Shown here piece by piece: positions 1 through 7,921 of a stretch of DNA of 24,658 nucleotides. Numbering within the stretch: the stretch's first letter is position 1; the number at the start of each line of letters is the position of its first letter. The position numbers were made by a program, and so were the translations under genes. Source of the DNA: Kiritimatiellia bacterium (GTDB lineage Bacteria > Verrucomicrobiota > Kiritimatiellia > RFP12 > UBA1067); the NCBI GenBank assembly GCA_016296065.1, contig JAEDKA010000056.1, forward strand, positions 1 to 24,658, written 5' to 3'. Below the pieces are notes generated by a model. It was not told where the DNA came from. It searched no databases and was given only the letters and a program-made list of their open reading frames with translations.

Positions 1-120
1 GCGCGGGCGCATCCCGCGACGGACATTCGCAGCTATCGCACAGAATCAAAAGAATCGGGAGCGCGCGAGAAAAGCGAATGGAAAATGACTTTCTAGTCAA
101 CTGCTCCACGCCCTTCCTTG

Positions 121-148
121 TTGCGTCGCGGAGCGACGCAACCCCCTG
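121..148. repeat. Hairpin plus first copy of 15-base direct repeat
   Basis: TTGCGTCGC (121-129), a GGA loop, then GCGACGCAA (133-141) form a perfect 9-bp stem. The right arm merges into the direct-repeat unit CGACGCAACCCCCTG (134-148), which recurs at 353-367. This looks like a REP-type extragenic element. That class is inferred from shape and location, since no copy number can be measured here. Confidence 0.6.
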
Positions 149-182
149 TAGCGCGGCGGGATGCTCGGCCTCTCCCATGGAG

Positions 183-201
183 ACGCGGCTTCCAGCCGCG
201 T
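183..201. repeat. Perfect short hairpin
   Basis: ACGCGGCT (183-190), loop TCC, AGCCGCGT (194-201) make a perfect 8-bp stem with a 3-base loop. It is non-coding and has no T-run on either side, so an extragenic palindrome is more likely than a terminator. Confidence 0.55.
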
Positions 202-247
202 TGCCCCCTAAACGTTCTTGCCTATAACCTAACTATAATTCCAAGCC

Positions 248-340
248 ATTGCTTTCGCTACTTGGAGTTCTGGAGTTTTGGAGAACTTGAAATTCAGACG
301 CGTTCTCCCAAACTCCGAAACTCCCCGCAGCGAAAGCAAT
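248..340. repeat. Long imperfect inverted repeat (39-bp arms)
   Basis: The left arm 248-286 and right arm 302-340 are inverted copies with about six mismatches over 39 bp, separated by a 15-base loop (287-301). The outermost 12 bp (ATTGCTTTCGCT / AGCGAAAGCAAT) pair perfectly. The arms carry a GGAGTT-type internal periodicity. The element could be a MITE-like or BIME-like mobile repeat, or it could be transcribed as a stable RNA hairpin. No flanking target duplication was recognised. Confidence 0.65.
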
Positions 341-347
341 CAAATGC

Positions 348-389
348 TGCGTCGACGCAACCCCCTGCCAAGATTCGCGGTCCCGCGAA
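348..389. repeat. Palindrome, second direct-repeat copy and hairpin
   Basis: TGCGTCGACGCA (348-359) is a perfect 12-bp palindrome. It overlaps the second copy of CGACGCAACCCCCTG (353-367). TTCGCGG (374-380) and CCGCGAA (383-389) then form a 7-bp hairpin with a 2-base loop. Together with 121-201 this is a cluster of extragenic palindromes. Confidence 0.55.
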
Positions 390-473
390 GCGCAAAACAT
401 GGCAACATAGACTATGCAGCGACGTTTGGCACTGCTTAAATGTCTCGTTGCACCCCTTGTCGCGGAATGGTCG

Positions 474-2255
474 CTATCGTATGAGTATCGACAACCCCGG
501 GGACAGCAGTCCGTCGACGCGGAACGACGAAAAGCCCAGTCTGCTGTTCTGATCCGGCAGATTCCCGTGTGAAGCGACGCCGACATACGCGGTCGTGTCG
601 TCGGTCAGCGACGGAACCGAATAGTCGCCGACGACAAAGCCGTTGAAGACAATGTCGCGAATCGCGTGCGCACGCGTGTCTGCGACGAATCGAATAGTGC
701 AGTCGGAGATTCCTTCGGGGAACTCGATGGTCCTTCCGCTGCCATCAACAACAACGCCGTCCTCGTACAGTGTCATGGTCGACTGTCGTCTGTCGAAGCT
801 TAGTCCGGTGAAACCTTCCACTGGGGCACGTCCTTCGCTGTTGCGAAGCCTCGACCAGAACCCTATTCCACCCCGGCCGGACAGCGTGGTGAAAGCGACT
901 TCAACGTACAGCAGGTGCGGCTTCGAGTAGGAGCCGTTGCCCGCAAGGGACAGGAGTACGACACCTTGTTCGTTTCCCGCCGTGTATTCACTCAGATTCC
1001 ACGTCACCTCGGGCGGAGCCCAGTCATATCCGCTGTTCCATATCCATTCCGAATCGGGGAGATTCGTCACCAGCCCCCACTTCGTCCTGTCTTCCGCGTC
1101 CACCTGTCTTGTCCCCGCGTACTTCTTGGAATCCCCGCTGCCTTGCGTTGGATCTGCCAGCAGAATCGTCTTCATCCCCGCGGGAGCCGTAGGCGCAACC
1201 GGATACACCACAATTGTCCCCGTCTCGCGCGACGTGATAGAACCTATCGTAGCGGACACCACGAACGTATACGTGCCCGGCGCGCCCGCCGTCCAGCGGA
1301 ACTCGCCGCCATCCAGCGTCGCGCCGGCGCACGTAGTCTCCTCGAGGAGGACGCCAACGGGCTCCTCTGTTTCCGGATTCAAGGCCGAAACCGCAATGGC
1401 CACGGCATCACCGGATATCGCAGCAAGACGATCGGAGGCGATTTCCACCACCGGATCGACAGGCTTTTGAATGCCGGGCTCAACCTTGAAGTCCTTGAAG
1501 CTCGTGCGTCCGCCTTCATAGCTCATGCACCCTGCATAGCTTGTGTTAGCGTCGGTAAAGGCAGATGAGGTCAACCCGGACACCAACTTGCCGTCGAAAA
1601 GCACGAACTCAAGCTCGCCTGTCGACGTGTCCACGGTCAGGGATAGGTGATGGTAACTCTTGATGTCGGCATCCGCGACATGCACGGACACCGGGGATCC
1701 CTGCATGCTGCCGTCTGAATAGACCTGCAGTGTTTTCGCGGCCGGATTGAATATCAGCCCAGTGTAGCCGGTGTAGCCGAGAAAATACTTTTTAACCTCC
1801 TCTGTCAGCTCCAGTCCCGTCTCTGGATCAAGCTCTCCAGCCTCGTAATATCGGCTTCGCGGCGGAACACTGCTCCAGAATCCGATTCCACCAGTGCCCT
1901 GGGAATGGGCTATCGAAGCTGAAATCGTCAGTCGCGTCGGCTTTACATAGTCTCCGGCAGACGAGACAGAAAGCGCCGCGCATGCCTTTTCCTCCCCGAG
2001 CGCTATGCTGTCTCCGTTCTGCTTGGGCTGGGCCCATTCCCATCCGCCGCCGCAGAGCCAGGTCCCGCCGGGAAGGTTGGCAGTCAGGGACAGCTGGGTG
2101 CCCTCTATGGCGGCCCAACCTGACTCCGCGCCGACAGTGGACAGTATCGCGGCGTCGTCTGCATATGCCAAAATGCTCATGCCAACCACAGCCAGAGCAA
2201 GCGCGGCAAGAGACCGCACACACGACAAGCCAACGCATTTTTCAATCACATGCAT
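474..2255 (-). CDS. Secreted protein with two jelly-roll (LamG-like) modules and an Ig-like linker
   Basis: A 593-residue exported protein of unknown function. An N-terminal signal peptide (about residues 1-32, hydrophobic LAALALAVVGMSILAYA) is followed by a domain at about 35-262. A related copy lies at about 365-585. Both contain GGIGFWS and a phrase of the form GYTGLIF / GFTGLSF, and both end in an F-x-x-F-K/R-V strand, which fits an internal duplication of a concanavalin/laminin-G-like jelly roll. Between them, about 265-355, is an Ig-like beta domain (…FRWTAGAPGTYTFVVSAT…). No catalytic residues were recognised, so a surface-binding or structural role is inferred. The C-terminus ends GLSILIR, resembling the tails of two other secreted proteins in this window. 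The start is chosen because AGGAAGGA lies about 9 bases upstream and a TATAAT box sits at 2287-2282. Confidence 0.8.
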   Translation of the reverse strand: MHVIEKCVGLSCVRSLAALALAVVGMSILAYADDAAILSTVGAESGWAAIEGTQLSLTANLPGGTWLCGGGWEWAQPKQNGDSIALGEEKACAALSVSSAGDYVKPTRLTISASIAHSQGTGGIGFWSSVPPRSRYYEAGELDPETGLELTEEVKKYFLGYTGYTGLIFNPAAKTLQVYSDGSMQGSPVSVHVADADIKSYHHLSLTVDTSTGELEFVLFDGKLVSGLTSSAFTDANTSYAGCMSYEGGRTSFKDFKVEPGIQKPVDPVVEIASDRLAAISGDAVAIAVSALNPETEEPVGVLLEETTCAGATLDGGEFRWTAGAPGTYTFVVSATIGSITSRETGTIVVYPVAPTAPAGMKTILLADPTQGSGDSKKYAGTRQVDAEDRTKWGLVTNLPDSEWIWNSGYDWAPPEVTWNLSEYTAGNEQGVVLLSLAGNGSYSKPHLLYVEVAFTTLSGRGGIGFWSRLRNSEGRAPVEGFTGLSFDRRQSTMTLYEDGVVVDGSGRTIEFPEGISDCTIRFVADTRAHAIRDIVFNGFVVGDYSVPSLTDDTTAYVGVASHGNLPDQNSRLGFSSFRVDGLLSPGLSILIR

Positions 2256-2281
2256 CTTACGATTCCTTCCTGGATGTCACA

Positions 2282-2310
2282 ATTATAGCACAGCGCATGC
2301 ATGTATGCAA
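2282..2310 (-). promoter_or_regulatory. Sigma70-type promoter of the 474-2255 gene
   Basis: On the minus strand, TTGCAT (2310-2305) is followed by a 17-base spacer and TATAAT (2287-2282), about 27 bases before the ATG at 2255. It has a better -35 box than the other secreted-protein promoters here, which rely on an upstream palindrome. Confidence 0.65.
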
Positions 2311-2336
2311 GCGACACCCAAAAGGTCAATGTCAGC
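2311..2336 (-). promoter_or_regulatory. Possible decayed copy of the 7-2-7 palindrome site
   Basis: The 13 bases at 2324-2336 are identical to 7902-7914, which directly abut the intact palindrome upstream of the beta-helix gene. The GCAAG at the inner side is shared too. Between them this copy has 12 bases where the other has 20, so about 8 bp of palindrome core appear to be missing. This suggests a homologous upstream region that has lost the operator, or a natural variant of it. Confidence 0.4.
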
Positions 2337-2414
2337 GGCCGATTCCGATTGTCGTCGCCTCCCGCCTGTGACTCGACATTGGCGCATTGCTGATTCCCGG
2401 GGCATGAATCAAAG

Positions 2415-2564
2415 TCATATCGCGCCATCCCTGTCGTAGTCGAAAGCCAGTACCGGGTCGCCCAGGACGTACAGCGTCGCCGTCAGGCCCTGCGCGCGCC
2501 CGATGACGCAAGCAAGCTGGATCGCGATGAGCGCAAACCAGGCAAGCATCAAGGCCGTGAACAT
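2415..2564 (-). CDS. Small single-pass membrane protein, unknown function
   Basis: A 49-residue frame just downstream of the MFS gene on the same strand. Residues about 2-24 (FTALMLAWFALIAIQLACVIG) form one strongly hydrophobic helix, followed by a polar tail ending DYDRDGAI. The longer frame beginning at 2651 would run through the operator-like repeats at 2604-2640 and the TATACT box, so the internal ATG at 2564 is preferred, although its ribosome binding site is weak. It may be an accessory subunit of the transporter or an independent small protein. I do not recognise a family. Confidence 0.45.
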   Translation of the reverse strand: MFTALMLAWFALIAIQLACVIGRAQGLTATLYVLGDPVLAFDYDRDGAI

Positions 2565-2594
2565 CTTTACTGCCGCCACTGGTGGTGCGAACGG

Positions 2595-2640
2595 AGTATA
2601 GAATACCTCGCGAGGTAAGCATAGGGTACCTCGCAAGGTG
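2595..2640 (-). promoter_or_regulatory. Paired operator-like palindromes with a TATACT box
   Basis: TACCTCGCGAGGTA (2604-2617) is a perfect 14-bp palindrome. A near copy, TACCTCGCAAGGTG, lies at 2627-2640, so the centres are 23 bp apart, about two helical turns. On the minus strand the first palindrome directly precedes TATACT (2600-2595). This is the expected layout of a tandem repressor or activator site controlling the small membrane protein at 2415-2564. The cognate regulator is not identifiable here. Confidence 0.55.
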
Positions 2641-2654
2641 ATTTCGACCATGAA

Positions 2655-4175
2655 TCAGTCCGGCATCTTGCCAGTCTTGAAGTACTGCTCTATCTCCTCG
2701 AGCGTGCGGCCCTTCGTCTCGGGCAGGAAGAACGCCGCCGTGATGAAATAGATCACCGTGAATCCGGCGAGGCAGTAGAACACCGCCGGGAAGCCCCACG
2801 CTTCCTTCCACGCCGGGAAGATAGTCGCGATGCCTGCGGAGACTCCCTGGTTGATGATCATAGCTATGGACATGCCCGTCGCGCGGATGCGGGTGGGCAT
2901 GAGCTCGGAGAGCGCGAGCCACACGCAGACGCCCGGTCCGACGGCGTAGAACGCTATGAACATGAAGAAGAATGCGGTCGCGACGATACCCGTCGACATG
3001 GACGCGACGACGACTCCCTTCGTGATGAGGAGGAATGTCGTCGCGACGCCGCAGAGTCCGAGAATGATGCCCGAGGTGCCGAGCTTCAGCAGGAACTTGC
3101 GCCCCTTGCGGTCAACGATCGCGCACGCAACTATCGTCATGAACACGTTGACGAGCTTGATCGCGAGGTCGGAGAAGTTGGCGAACACGCCCTCCATGCC
3201 CGTCGCCTTGAAAATGTCGACCGTGTAGTTGAGAACCGAGTTAATGCCCGTCGTCTGGTTGCAGGCGAGAATCGTGACGGCGAGAAGGAACGGATAGATG
3301 TATTTCTTCTGCAGCAGGCTGTCTCCCTGCGCAGCCTGCGCAATTGCCGCCTTTTCCGCCTCCGCGGCCTTGTCCGCGGCGATCATCTCGTCGAGAATCG
3401 CCCTGGCCTTCACCTCGCCGTTGTTGGCGGCGAGCGACGCGAGCGCCTCCTCCCTGCGGCCACGCTTGTAGAGCCAGCGCGGAGACTCCTTGAGCCAAAA
3501 CGCCCCGAGGAAGAGGATGAGCCCCGGAATCGCCGAACAGAGGAATATCGTCTGCCATGCGGTCGCCCAGCCCTTGAGCTGCTCCGAGGTGACCCAGGAC
3601 TTGACCTGCGCGAACGTAACCGTCGCAACATCGACGCCGTTCTGCTCGGCAAGCGTCTTGACGACCTTGTCGGAGTCTCCGACGAGGCCCGTCACGACGA
3701 GACCGATGACGGCCGCGAACGCGAGGCCGATCGTCAGGAGAAGCTGGAACATGCCGGTGCCCTTTCCGCGCGAGTCGCTGTCGAGGCACTCGGCGAGATA
3801 CATCGGGACCACCACGCCGACGAGACCGGCGGAAGCGCCCTGAAGCGTGCGGCCGACGGTGAGGAGAAGGAAGTTGCCGCCATCGAACAGTCCCGATACG
3901 CATATCACCGGTATCGAGATGAAGAAGCAGAACGCCGAGGCGATGATGATCTTCTTGCGGCCGAGCCACTCGGAGAGCGACCCCGCGAAGAGAGAGGACA
4001 GGACGCTTCCCCACAGCACCGCGCCCACGATGAAGCCAAGCTGCACGGACGAATAGTCGGAGGTGTTGCGTATGTACGGAAGCGCCGCAGCGATCACACC
4101 GACGTCGATGCCGTATATGAGGCCTCCAAGCCCCGCCATAACCAGTAGATATCTCGCGTATCCCTTGACTGTCAT
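2655..4175 (-). CDS. Sugar-porter family MFS transporter
   Basis: A 506-residue, 12-helix inner-membrane transporter of the major facilitator superfamily, sugar porter family, expected to import a monosaccharide by proton symport or facilitated diffusion. Visible signatures: YGIDVGVIAAALPYI in helix 1, SEWLGRKK after helix 2 (residues 68-75), ESPRWLYKRGRREEAL before the central loop, NQTTGIN in helix 7, DRKGRKFLL in the second half, and PETKGRTLEEIEQYF at the C-terminus. The loop after helix 6 is Ala/Glu/Lys-rich. There is also an insertion of about 30 residues between helices 5 and 6 (DKVVKTLAEQNGVDVATVTF). A strong AGGAGG lies 5-6 bases before the ATG. The exact sugar cannot be told from sequence. 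Confidence 0.93.
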   Translation of the reverse strand: MTVKGYARYLLVMAGLGGLIYGIDVGVIAAALPYIRNTSDYSSVQLGFIVGAVLWGSVLSSLFAGSLSEWLGRKKIIIASAFCFFISIPVICVSGLFDGGNFLLLTVGRTLQGASAGLVGVVVPMYLAECLDSDSRGKGTGMFQLLLTIGLAFAAVIGLVVTGLVGDSDKVVKTLAEQNGVDVATVTFAQVKSWVTSEQLKGWATAWQTIFLCSAIPGLILFLGAFWLKESPRWLYKRGRREEALASLAANNGEVKARAILDEMIAADKAAEAEKAAIAQAAQGDSLLQKKYIYPFLLAVTILACNQTTGINSVLNYTVDIFKATGMEGVFANFSDLAIKLVNVFMTIVACAIVDRKGRKFLLKLGTSGIILGLCGVATTFLLITKGVVVASMSTGIVATAFFFMFIAFYAVGPGVCVWLALSELMPTRIRATGMSIAMIINQGVSAGIATIFPAWKEAWGFPAVFYCLAGFTVIYFITAAFFLPETKGRTLEEIEQYFKTGKMPD

Positions 4176-4196
4176 TTTGTCCTCCTTTTATGATGC

Positions 4197-4257
4197 ATTA
4201 TAAGGCATCGCCAAACCCGTTTGCTGAGTATTTTACCATATTTGCGCACACTTGTGC
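4197..4257 (-). promoter_or_regulatory. Promoter region of the MFS transporter with two short inverted repeats
   Basis: TATAAT (4202-4197) lies 21 bases before the MFS ATG. No good -35 box is present at normal spacing. Instead CAAACCCGTTTG (4212-4223) sits at the -35 position and GCACACTTGTGC (4246-4257) lies further upstream. Both are 5-2-5 inverted repeats and either could be an operator for a sugar-responsive regulator. The assignment is tentative. Confidence 0.45.
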
Positions 4258-4279
4258 TCGTAGCGAAGCGTATTTGTTG

Positions 4280-4296
4280 CGCTCGAAATGCGAGCG
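4280..4296 (-). terminator. Weak hairpin after the serine hydrolase gene
   Basis: CGCTCG / CGAGCG arms with a 5-base loop lie 15-31 bases downstream of the stop codon at 4311 on the minus strand. There is no U-run, so an intrinsic terminator is uncertain. Confidence 0.25.
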
Positions 4297-4310
4297 GCGT
4301 CTTCGCAACT

Positions 4311-5393
4311 TCAAACGTCCTTACAGCAAATCGGGGAGTAGCTCGCCTCCGCATCCTTGTCCACCTGGAACTTGAACTCCCCATACCCTTTTGACTCGCC
4401 GCCGGCGTACTGCACGAAGAACACGCGAGCCACGCCGCTGCCCCTGTACGCGCAGCCCCACGTCGACCAGGCACCTCCATGCGACATCATCTGCCCGTCC
4501 TCAGATACCCACGCTCCGAAGGAATATCGCTCGCCGACGCATTCCGGCGTCTGCTTCTCGAACCAAAGCGCAACGGTCTCGGGTTTCAGGACGCGCTTCC
4601 CGTTCAGTCCAACGCCGCCGTTCGCGACCATGGCGAAGAACTTGATCATGTCCATGGGGCTTCCGAAAAGCCCGCCGCCGGCCTCGGGATAGCGACTGTG
4701 CAGCGAATACGGATACTGGAACTGGCTGACCGCGACTTCCTCCGCCGGCTTGTCGTCAGTCAGCACATACCCCTTCGCCATCCTCGCGCACTGCTCCTCG
4801 GTCGGGAAGAAAGTCGCGTCGCGCATGTCCAGCGGATCGAGTATCCTCTCCTTCAAGAGCGCCTCCCACGGCTGTCCCGCCACGGCCTCGACGCAGGCCA
4901 CGGCAACGTCGATTCCCCAGTTCGAGTACTGGTACTTCTCGCCCGGTGCCGCCACGCGTTCGCTCCGGGCTCCAAGGCGGGACAGGAGCTGCACCGGACG
5001 CCTGTCGATTGGCATCTCTGGAAAGAACTTGAGGCCCGACGTATGCGACATGCACTGCCTCAGAGTCGGCACCTTCTCACCCTTCCATTCGGGCAGATAG
5101 CGGGAAACCTTGGCGTCAAGCGCAAGCTTCCCCTCTTCGACATACGAGAGAACGAGCGCACACGCAATCGCCTTCGTGTTCGACGCGAGCCACCCGACCG
5201 TGTCGGCGGTCATCGGCATCTTTGCCCCGGCATCTGCGTAGCCGTAGCACTTCACCGTGACTTTTCCGTCGGCGTAGCCGATCGTCACCGCGCCGGGAAC
5301 CTTCCCGGGCCCGGTGCCGATGAACTCGTCATAGTCGCCGGCGCAGGCTGTGACGCCGACGGCGGCAGCAAAAAGCAGAAGTGTTTTCTTCAT
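4311..5393 (-). CDS. Lipoprotein serine hydrolase of the class C beta-lactamase family
   Basis: A 360-residue member of the beta-lactamase/penicillin-binding-protein-like serine hydrolases (Pfam Beta-lactamase type). The N-terminal signal ends in a lipobox VTAC with Cys17, so the protein should be anchored in a membrane facing the periplasm or outside. Catalytic motifs in order: S-N-T-K with Ser71 and Lys74, Y-S-N at 156-158, and H-G-G at 305-307 in place of K-T-G. The H-x-G form is typical of esterases and D-aminopeptidases of this fold. Antibiotic resistance is therefore not implied, and an esterase or peptidase acting on cell-wall or dietary substrates is as likely. GGGGGAGGA lies about 7 bases upstream. 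The start is 23 bases after the stop of the beta-helix gene at 5417, so the two are probably cotranscribed. Confidence 0.88.
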   Translation of the reverse strand: MKKTLLLFAAAVGVTACAGDYDEFIGTGPGKVPGAVTIGYADGKVTVKCYGYADAGAKMPMTADTVGWLASNTKAIACALVLSYVEEGKLALDAKVSRYLPEWKGEKVPTLRQCMSHTSGLKFFPEMPIDRRPVQLLSRLGARSERVAAPGEKYQYSNWGIDVAVACVEAVAGQPWEALLKERILDPLDMRDATFFPTEEQCARMAKGYVLTDDKPAEEVAVSQFQYPYSLHSRYPEAGGGLFGSPMDMIKFFAMVANGGVGLNGKRVLKPETVALWFEKQTPECVGERYSFGAWVSEDGQMMSHGGAWSTWGCAYRGSGVARVFFVQYAGGESKGYGEFKFQVDKDAEASYSPICCKDV

Positions 5394-5416
5394 TCCGTTC
5401 CTCCCCCCTTGTCGCC

Positions 5417-7819
5417 TTAACGGAAATGAATACGCAGTCCCTTAAGCAAATACTCCGACTCCGCCGCGCCAATGTCGATGTCCGCGACACCCTGCCGCGA
5501 GACATGCTTCACGCGCGGCCGTCCGAAGAAGTCCGTCGCCCCAAGAAGACGATCCTCAAAGCCGACGACGCTGCCCTGTCCGATACCCGGCGTGCGTTTG
5601 GCGAGAATCAGCGACTTCCTCGCGTCGAAGACGGGACGCGCAACAATGCATCCCTCGCTCCCCTCCGGCGCCGCGTCGGACGAGAGGCAGTACGAGAACG
5701 ACGCGCCGTTGCCGAAATAGTTCGCCTCAGTGCCGTCTCCGTCCAGGTTGCCGTCGATAATGCAGTTGCGTACGACCACCCCGTCATCCTTCGCCTGGAC
5801 ACCGCCGCCGGACATGCCGCCGACCATCTTGTTTGCGAGGACCGTGCAGTTGAGCGCCTTGGCCGTGCCGGCGAGGTAAAGTCCCGAGGCGTTTGCGTTG
5901 TAGGCCGAACCCGTGTTGTTGGTGATCACGCAGCTTTCGATCCTGCCCTTCGTCGCGTAGATGCCTCCGCAGCTGTTGTTCCAGCCCGCACCCCTTTCCA
6001 CCGAATTGCCGTCGACCAGGCAACGCGCCACGAGAGCATTGTCGCCAGTGATCTTGACGGCTCCGTCCATGCAGCCGACGGCACCCGCCGTGCAGTCCGT
6101 GACGCGGCAGTCCGCCAGCGTTCCGCCATCCGTGCCGATCGCCACTCCCGAGGTCACATACTTCCAGCTTTCGCTCATCCTGCCGTGCGCGACCGTGACG
6201 TCCTTAAGGACGGCCCCCGCGCCGTTTATGCTTACGACGGTGTTGAACGGCTGCGCCGCGTAGATCGTCGTCGCGTCGCGTCCTGCGCCATTGACCGTCA
6301 CGCCCTTCGGAATCGACACGGTCCTGAACACGTTGTGCGTTCCTTCGTCCAATACGACCGTCATGCCCTCAACGGCGGCCAGCAGCGCCTCGTTAAGGTT
6401 CGTCGCGGCGGTTCGTAGGTCGCCGTACGGATACGCGCATTCCGGATTCGCCGCGGACGTCACGTAGATTACTTTCTGCATGACGACAATCGTCGCCGGA
6501 GCGGCGTCGACGGACCTTTGGAGCTGATCGCTGGAAACCGTGAGACTGACCTCGTACGTGCCCGCCGAGTCCGGCTCCAGAACTATGGCGAACTCCCCGA
6601 ACTCCTCCGACACCGGAACGCCGTCGAATGTGACACTCCACGAATAGACGACGTCATGCGCCCCTTCAAAGCCGGTCGCGGACGCCGTCAGCGTCACCGT
6701 CTCGCCCGCAAACACCGTTTCCTTGCTCTTCACGATCGAGCACGCTACCTGGTCAGGGTCGAACTCCGCGCACCCGATCTCGACGTTGTTCTCGAGAACG
6801 CGGTCAAGTCCGTAGAAGTCCGTTGTACCCGCCAGGCTGTACCCGAGAACGTTCGCCGCCTTGAACTCGTCGCCCGCATTTCGGGCGGGCGAACCCGGCT
6901 GGAGATGGAAATCGCCCGTAGCCGGCGACACGAAAAGCGGATCGCCCGTCTGCGGGTTTGCGCCATATGTCTCAGTTGGGCACAGGCAGTTGAAGCCTGT
7001 GTAGTTTCTGCAGTCGTCGTTTCCGAAATAAATGTCCGCGCCACTGGGCGCCGTGTTGCCCGCAATGATCGTATTGACCACCGGCACGTAGCTTGTGCCC
7101 TGCCACTGCACATTCGCGACGGAAAGGTTGATGCCGCCGCCCTGCTGGCTCGCCGTGTTGCCGACTACCGTGCAGTTGACGATGTTCGCCGGCTGCCAGG
7201 CCGTCGGATTGATCACGCCGACGCCTCCTGCCACCTTGCCCGTGTTCGCCCAGACAAGGCAGTTCGCCATCGTGCCGGCCTTTTCGGCAAAGCGAACGCC
7301 GCCGACCGCACCCTGCGACGAGTTGTGGTCTATCATGCAGCTCGCGACAACCGCGACATTTGCGGACGACCCCTCAATCGAAACGCCGCCAGTTCTATTG
7401 GCCGCGTATGTCGTCCTGCAGCCCGTCACGCGCGAGAGCGTAAACAAGCCGCACACGACTCGCACGGCGCCGCCGAAGGTGTAGTCGTTCGCGACGCCCA
7501 CGGAAATGTTCGAAACCGTCAGGCACTTCACGCATGCATCCGCGTGGTCGACGACAACTGCCGCCGCAAGGCCTGTCGCGCCATCACCCGCAAGTATGCA
7601 TGCGTCGCGGCTTGAGCCGGCAAGCGTAACTCCGTTCGTCACGTAAAGCGTCTGGTTGAGCGTATACGTGCCGTCCGCAAGCGTGATGACCTCGCCGGAC
7701 TGCGCGCTGTCGATTGCGGACTGGATGTCGGCGATCGTCGACGTGTCGGGAAGTACGACATCGGCCATCGCAACGGAAGCCGCTGCAACTGTCATCGAAA
7801 CAAGCATAGATGTCTTCAT
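5417..7819 (-). CDS. Secreted right-handed beta-helix protein with two choice-of-anchor-Q-like ends
   Basis: An 800-residue exported protein. A signal peptide (about 1-19, ending SVAMA-D) precedes a parallel beta-helix region (about 25-350) with many short asparagine- and glycine-rich turns (NCTVVGNTASQQGG style). This region ends in a block with DPLF…GDFHLQPGSPARNAGD and TDFYGLDR…IGCAEFD. An Ig/PKD-like beta domain follows at about 355-450 (VFAGETVTLTASATG). A second beta-helix copy at about 450-785 ends TDFFGRPRV…DIGAAE. Proteins of this type often bind or cleave polysaccharides, but no catalytic residues were recognised. The tail reads KGLRIHFR. The ATG at 7819 is chosen over the in-frame GTG at 7828. 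AAGGAAGGAG lies 8 bases before the ATG, and the GTG overlaps that ribosome binding site. Confidence 0.85.
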   Translation of the reverse strand: MKTSMLVSMTVAAASVAMADVVLPDTSTIADIQSAIDSAQSGEVITLADGTYTLNQTLYVTNGVTLAGSSRDACILAGDGATGLAAAVVVDHADACVKCLTVSNISVGVANDYTFGGAVRVVCGLFTLSRVTGCRTTYAANRTGGVSIEGSSANVAVVASCMIDHNSSQGAVGGVRFAEKAGTMANCLVWANTGKVAGGVGVINPTAWQPANIVNCTVVGNTASQQGGGINLSVANVQWQGTSYVPVVNTIIAGNTAPSGADIYFGNDDCRNYTGFNCLCPTETYGANPQTGDPLFVSPATGDFHLQPGSPARNAGDEFKAANVLGYSLAGTTDFYGLDRVLENNVEIGCAEFDPDQVACSIVKSKETVFAGETVTLTASATGFEGAHDVVYSWSVTFDGVPVSEEFGEFAIVLEPDSAGTYEVSLTVSSDQLQRSVDAAPATIVVMQKVIYVTSAANPECAYPYGDLRTAATNLNEALLAAVEGMTVVLDEGTHNVFRTVSIPKGVTVNGAGRDATTIYAAQPFNTVVSINGAGAVLKDVTVAHGRMSESWKYVTSGVAIGTDGGTLADCRVTDCTAGAVGCMDGAVKITGDNALVARCLVDGNSVERGAGWNNSCGGIYATKGRIESCVITNNTGSAYNANASGLYLAGTAKALNCTVLANKMVGGMSGGGVQAKDDGVVVRNCIIDGNLDGDGTEANYFGNGASFSYCLSSDAAPEGSEGCIVARPVFDARKSLILAKRTPGIGQGSVVGFEDRLLGATDFFGRPRVKHVSRQGVADIDIGAAESEYLLKGLRIHFR

Positions 7820-7857
7820 GTTCGGCACTCCTTCCTTGGCGGATTTATCTGCTACAT

Positions 7858-7903
7858 ATTATACACATGCATCAGCGCAAGATAAACCCCTCCAACTGGA
7901 GGG
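7858..7903 (-). promoter_or_regulatory. Promoter with 7-2-7 palindrome, beta-helix gene
   Basis: The palindrome CCCTCCAACTGGAGGG occupies 7888-7903. TATAAT lies at 7863-7858 on the minus strand, 24 bases from the inner edge of the palindrome and about 40 bases before the ATG at 7819. There is no good -35 hexamer. The palindrome is centred near -45 relative to the predicted start, as expected for an activator site. Confidence 0.7.
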
Positions 7904-7921
7904 TCAATGTCAGCACCGCAA

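Larger units (their letters stand above)
1..473. other. Non-coding stretch rich in hairpins and short repeats
   Basis: No convincing gene is seen here. Open frames on both strands lack a ribosome binding site and read through hairpins and low-complexity sequence. The stretch contains several perfect or near-perfect inverted repeats, listed separately, and a 15-base direct repeat (CGACGCAACCCCCTG) at 134-148 and 353-367. It lies downstream of the minus-strand gene ending at 474, so it may include that gene's transcription end. No hairpin is followed by a clear T-run. Confidence 0.7.

Noticed and set aside
7820..7828. GTG start at 7828 for the beta-helix gene (and similarly GTG 9391 for the discoidin gene)
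   Set aside because: In both genes the GTG overlaps the ribosome binding site that serves an ATG nine bases downstream, and the signal peptide begins at that ATG.
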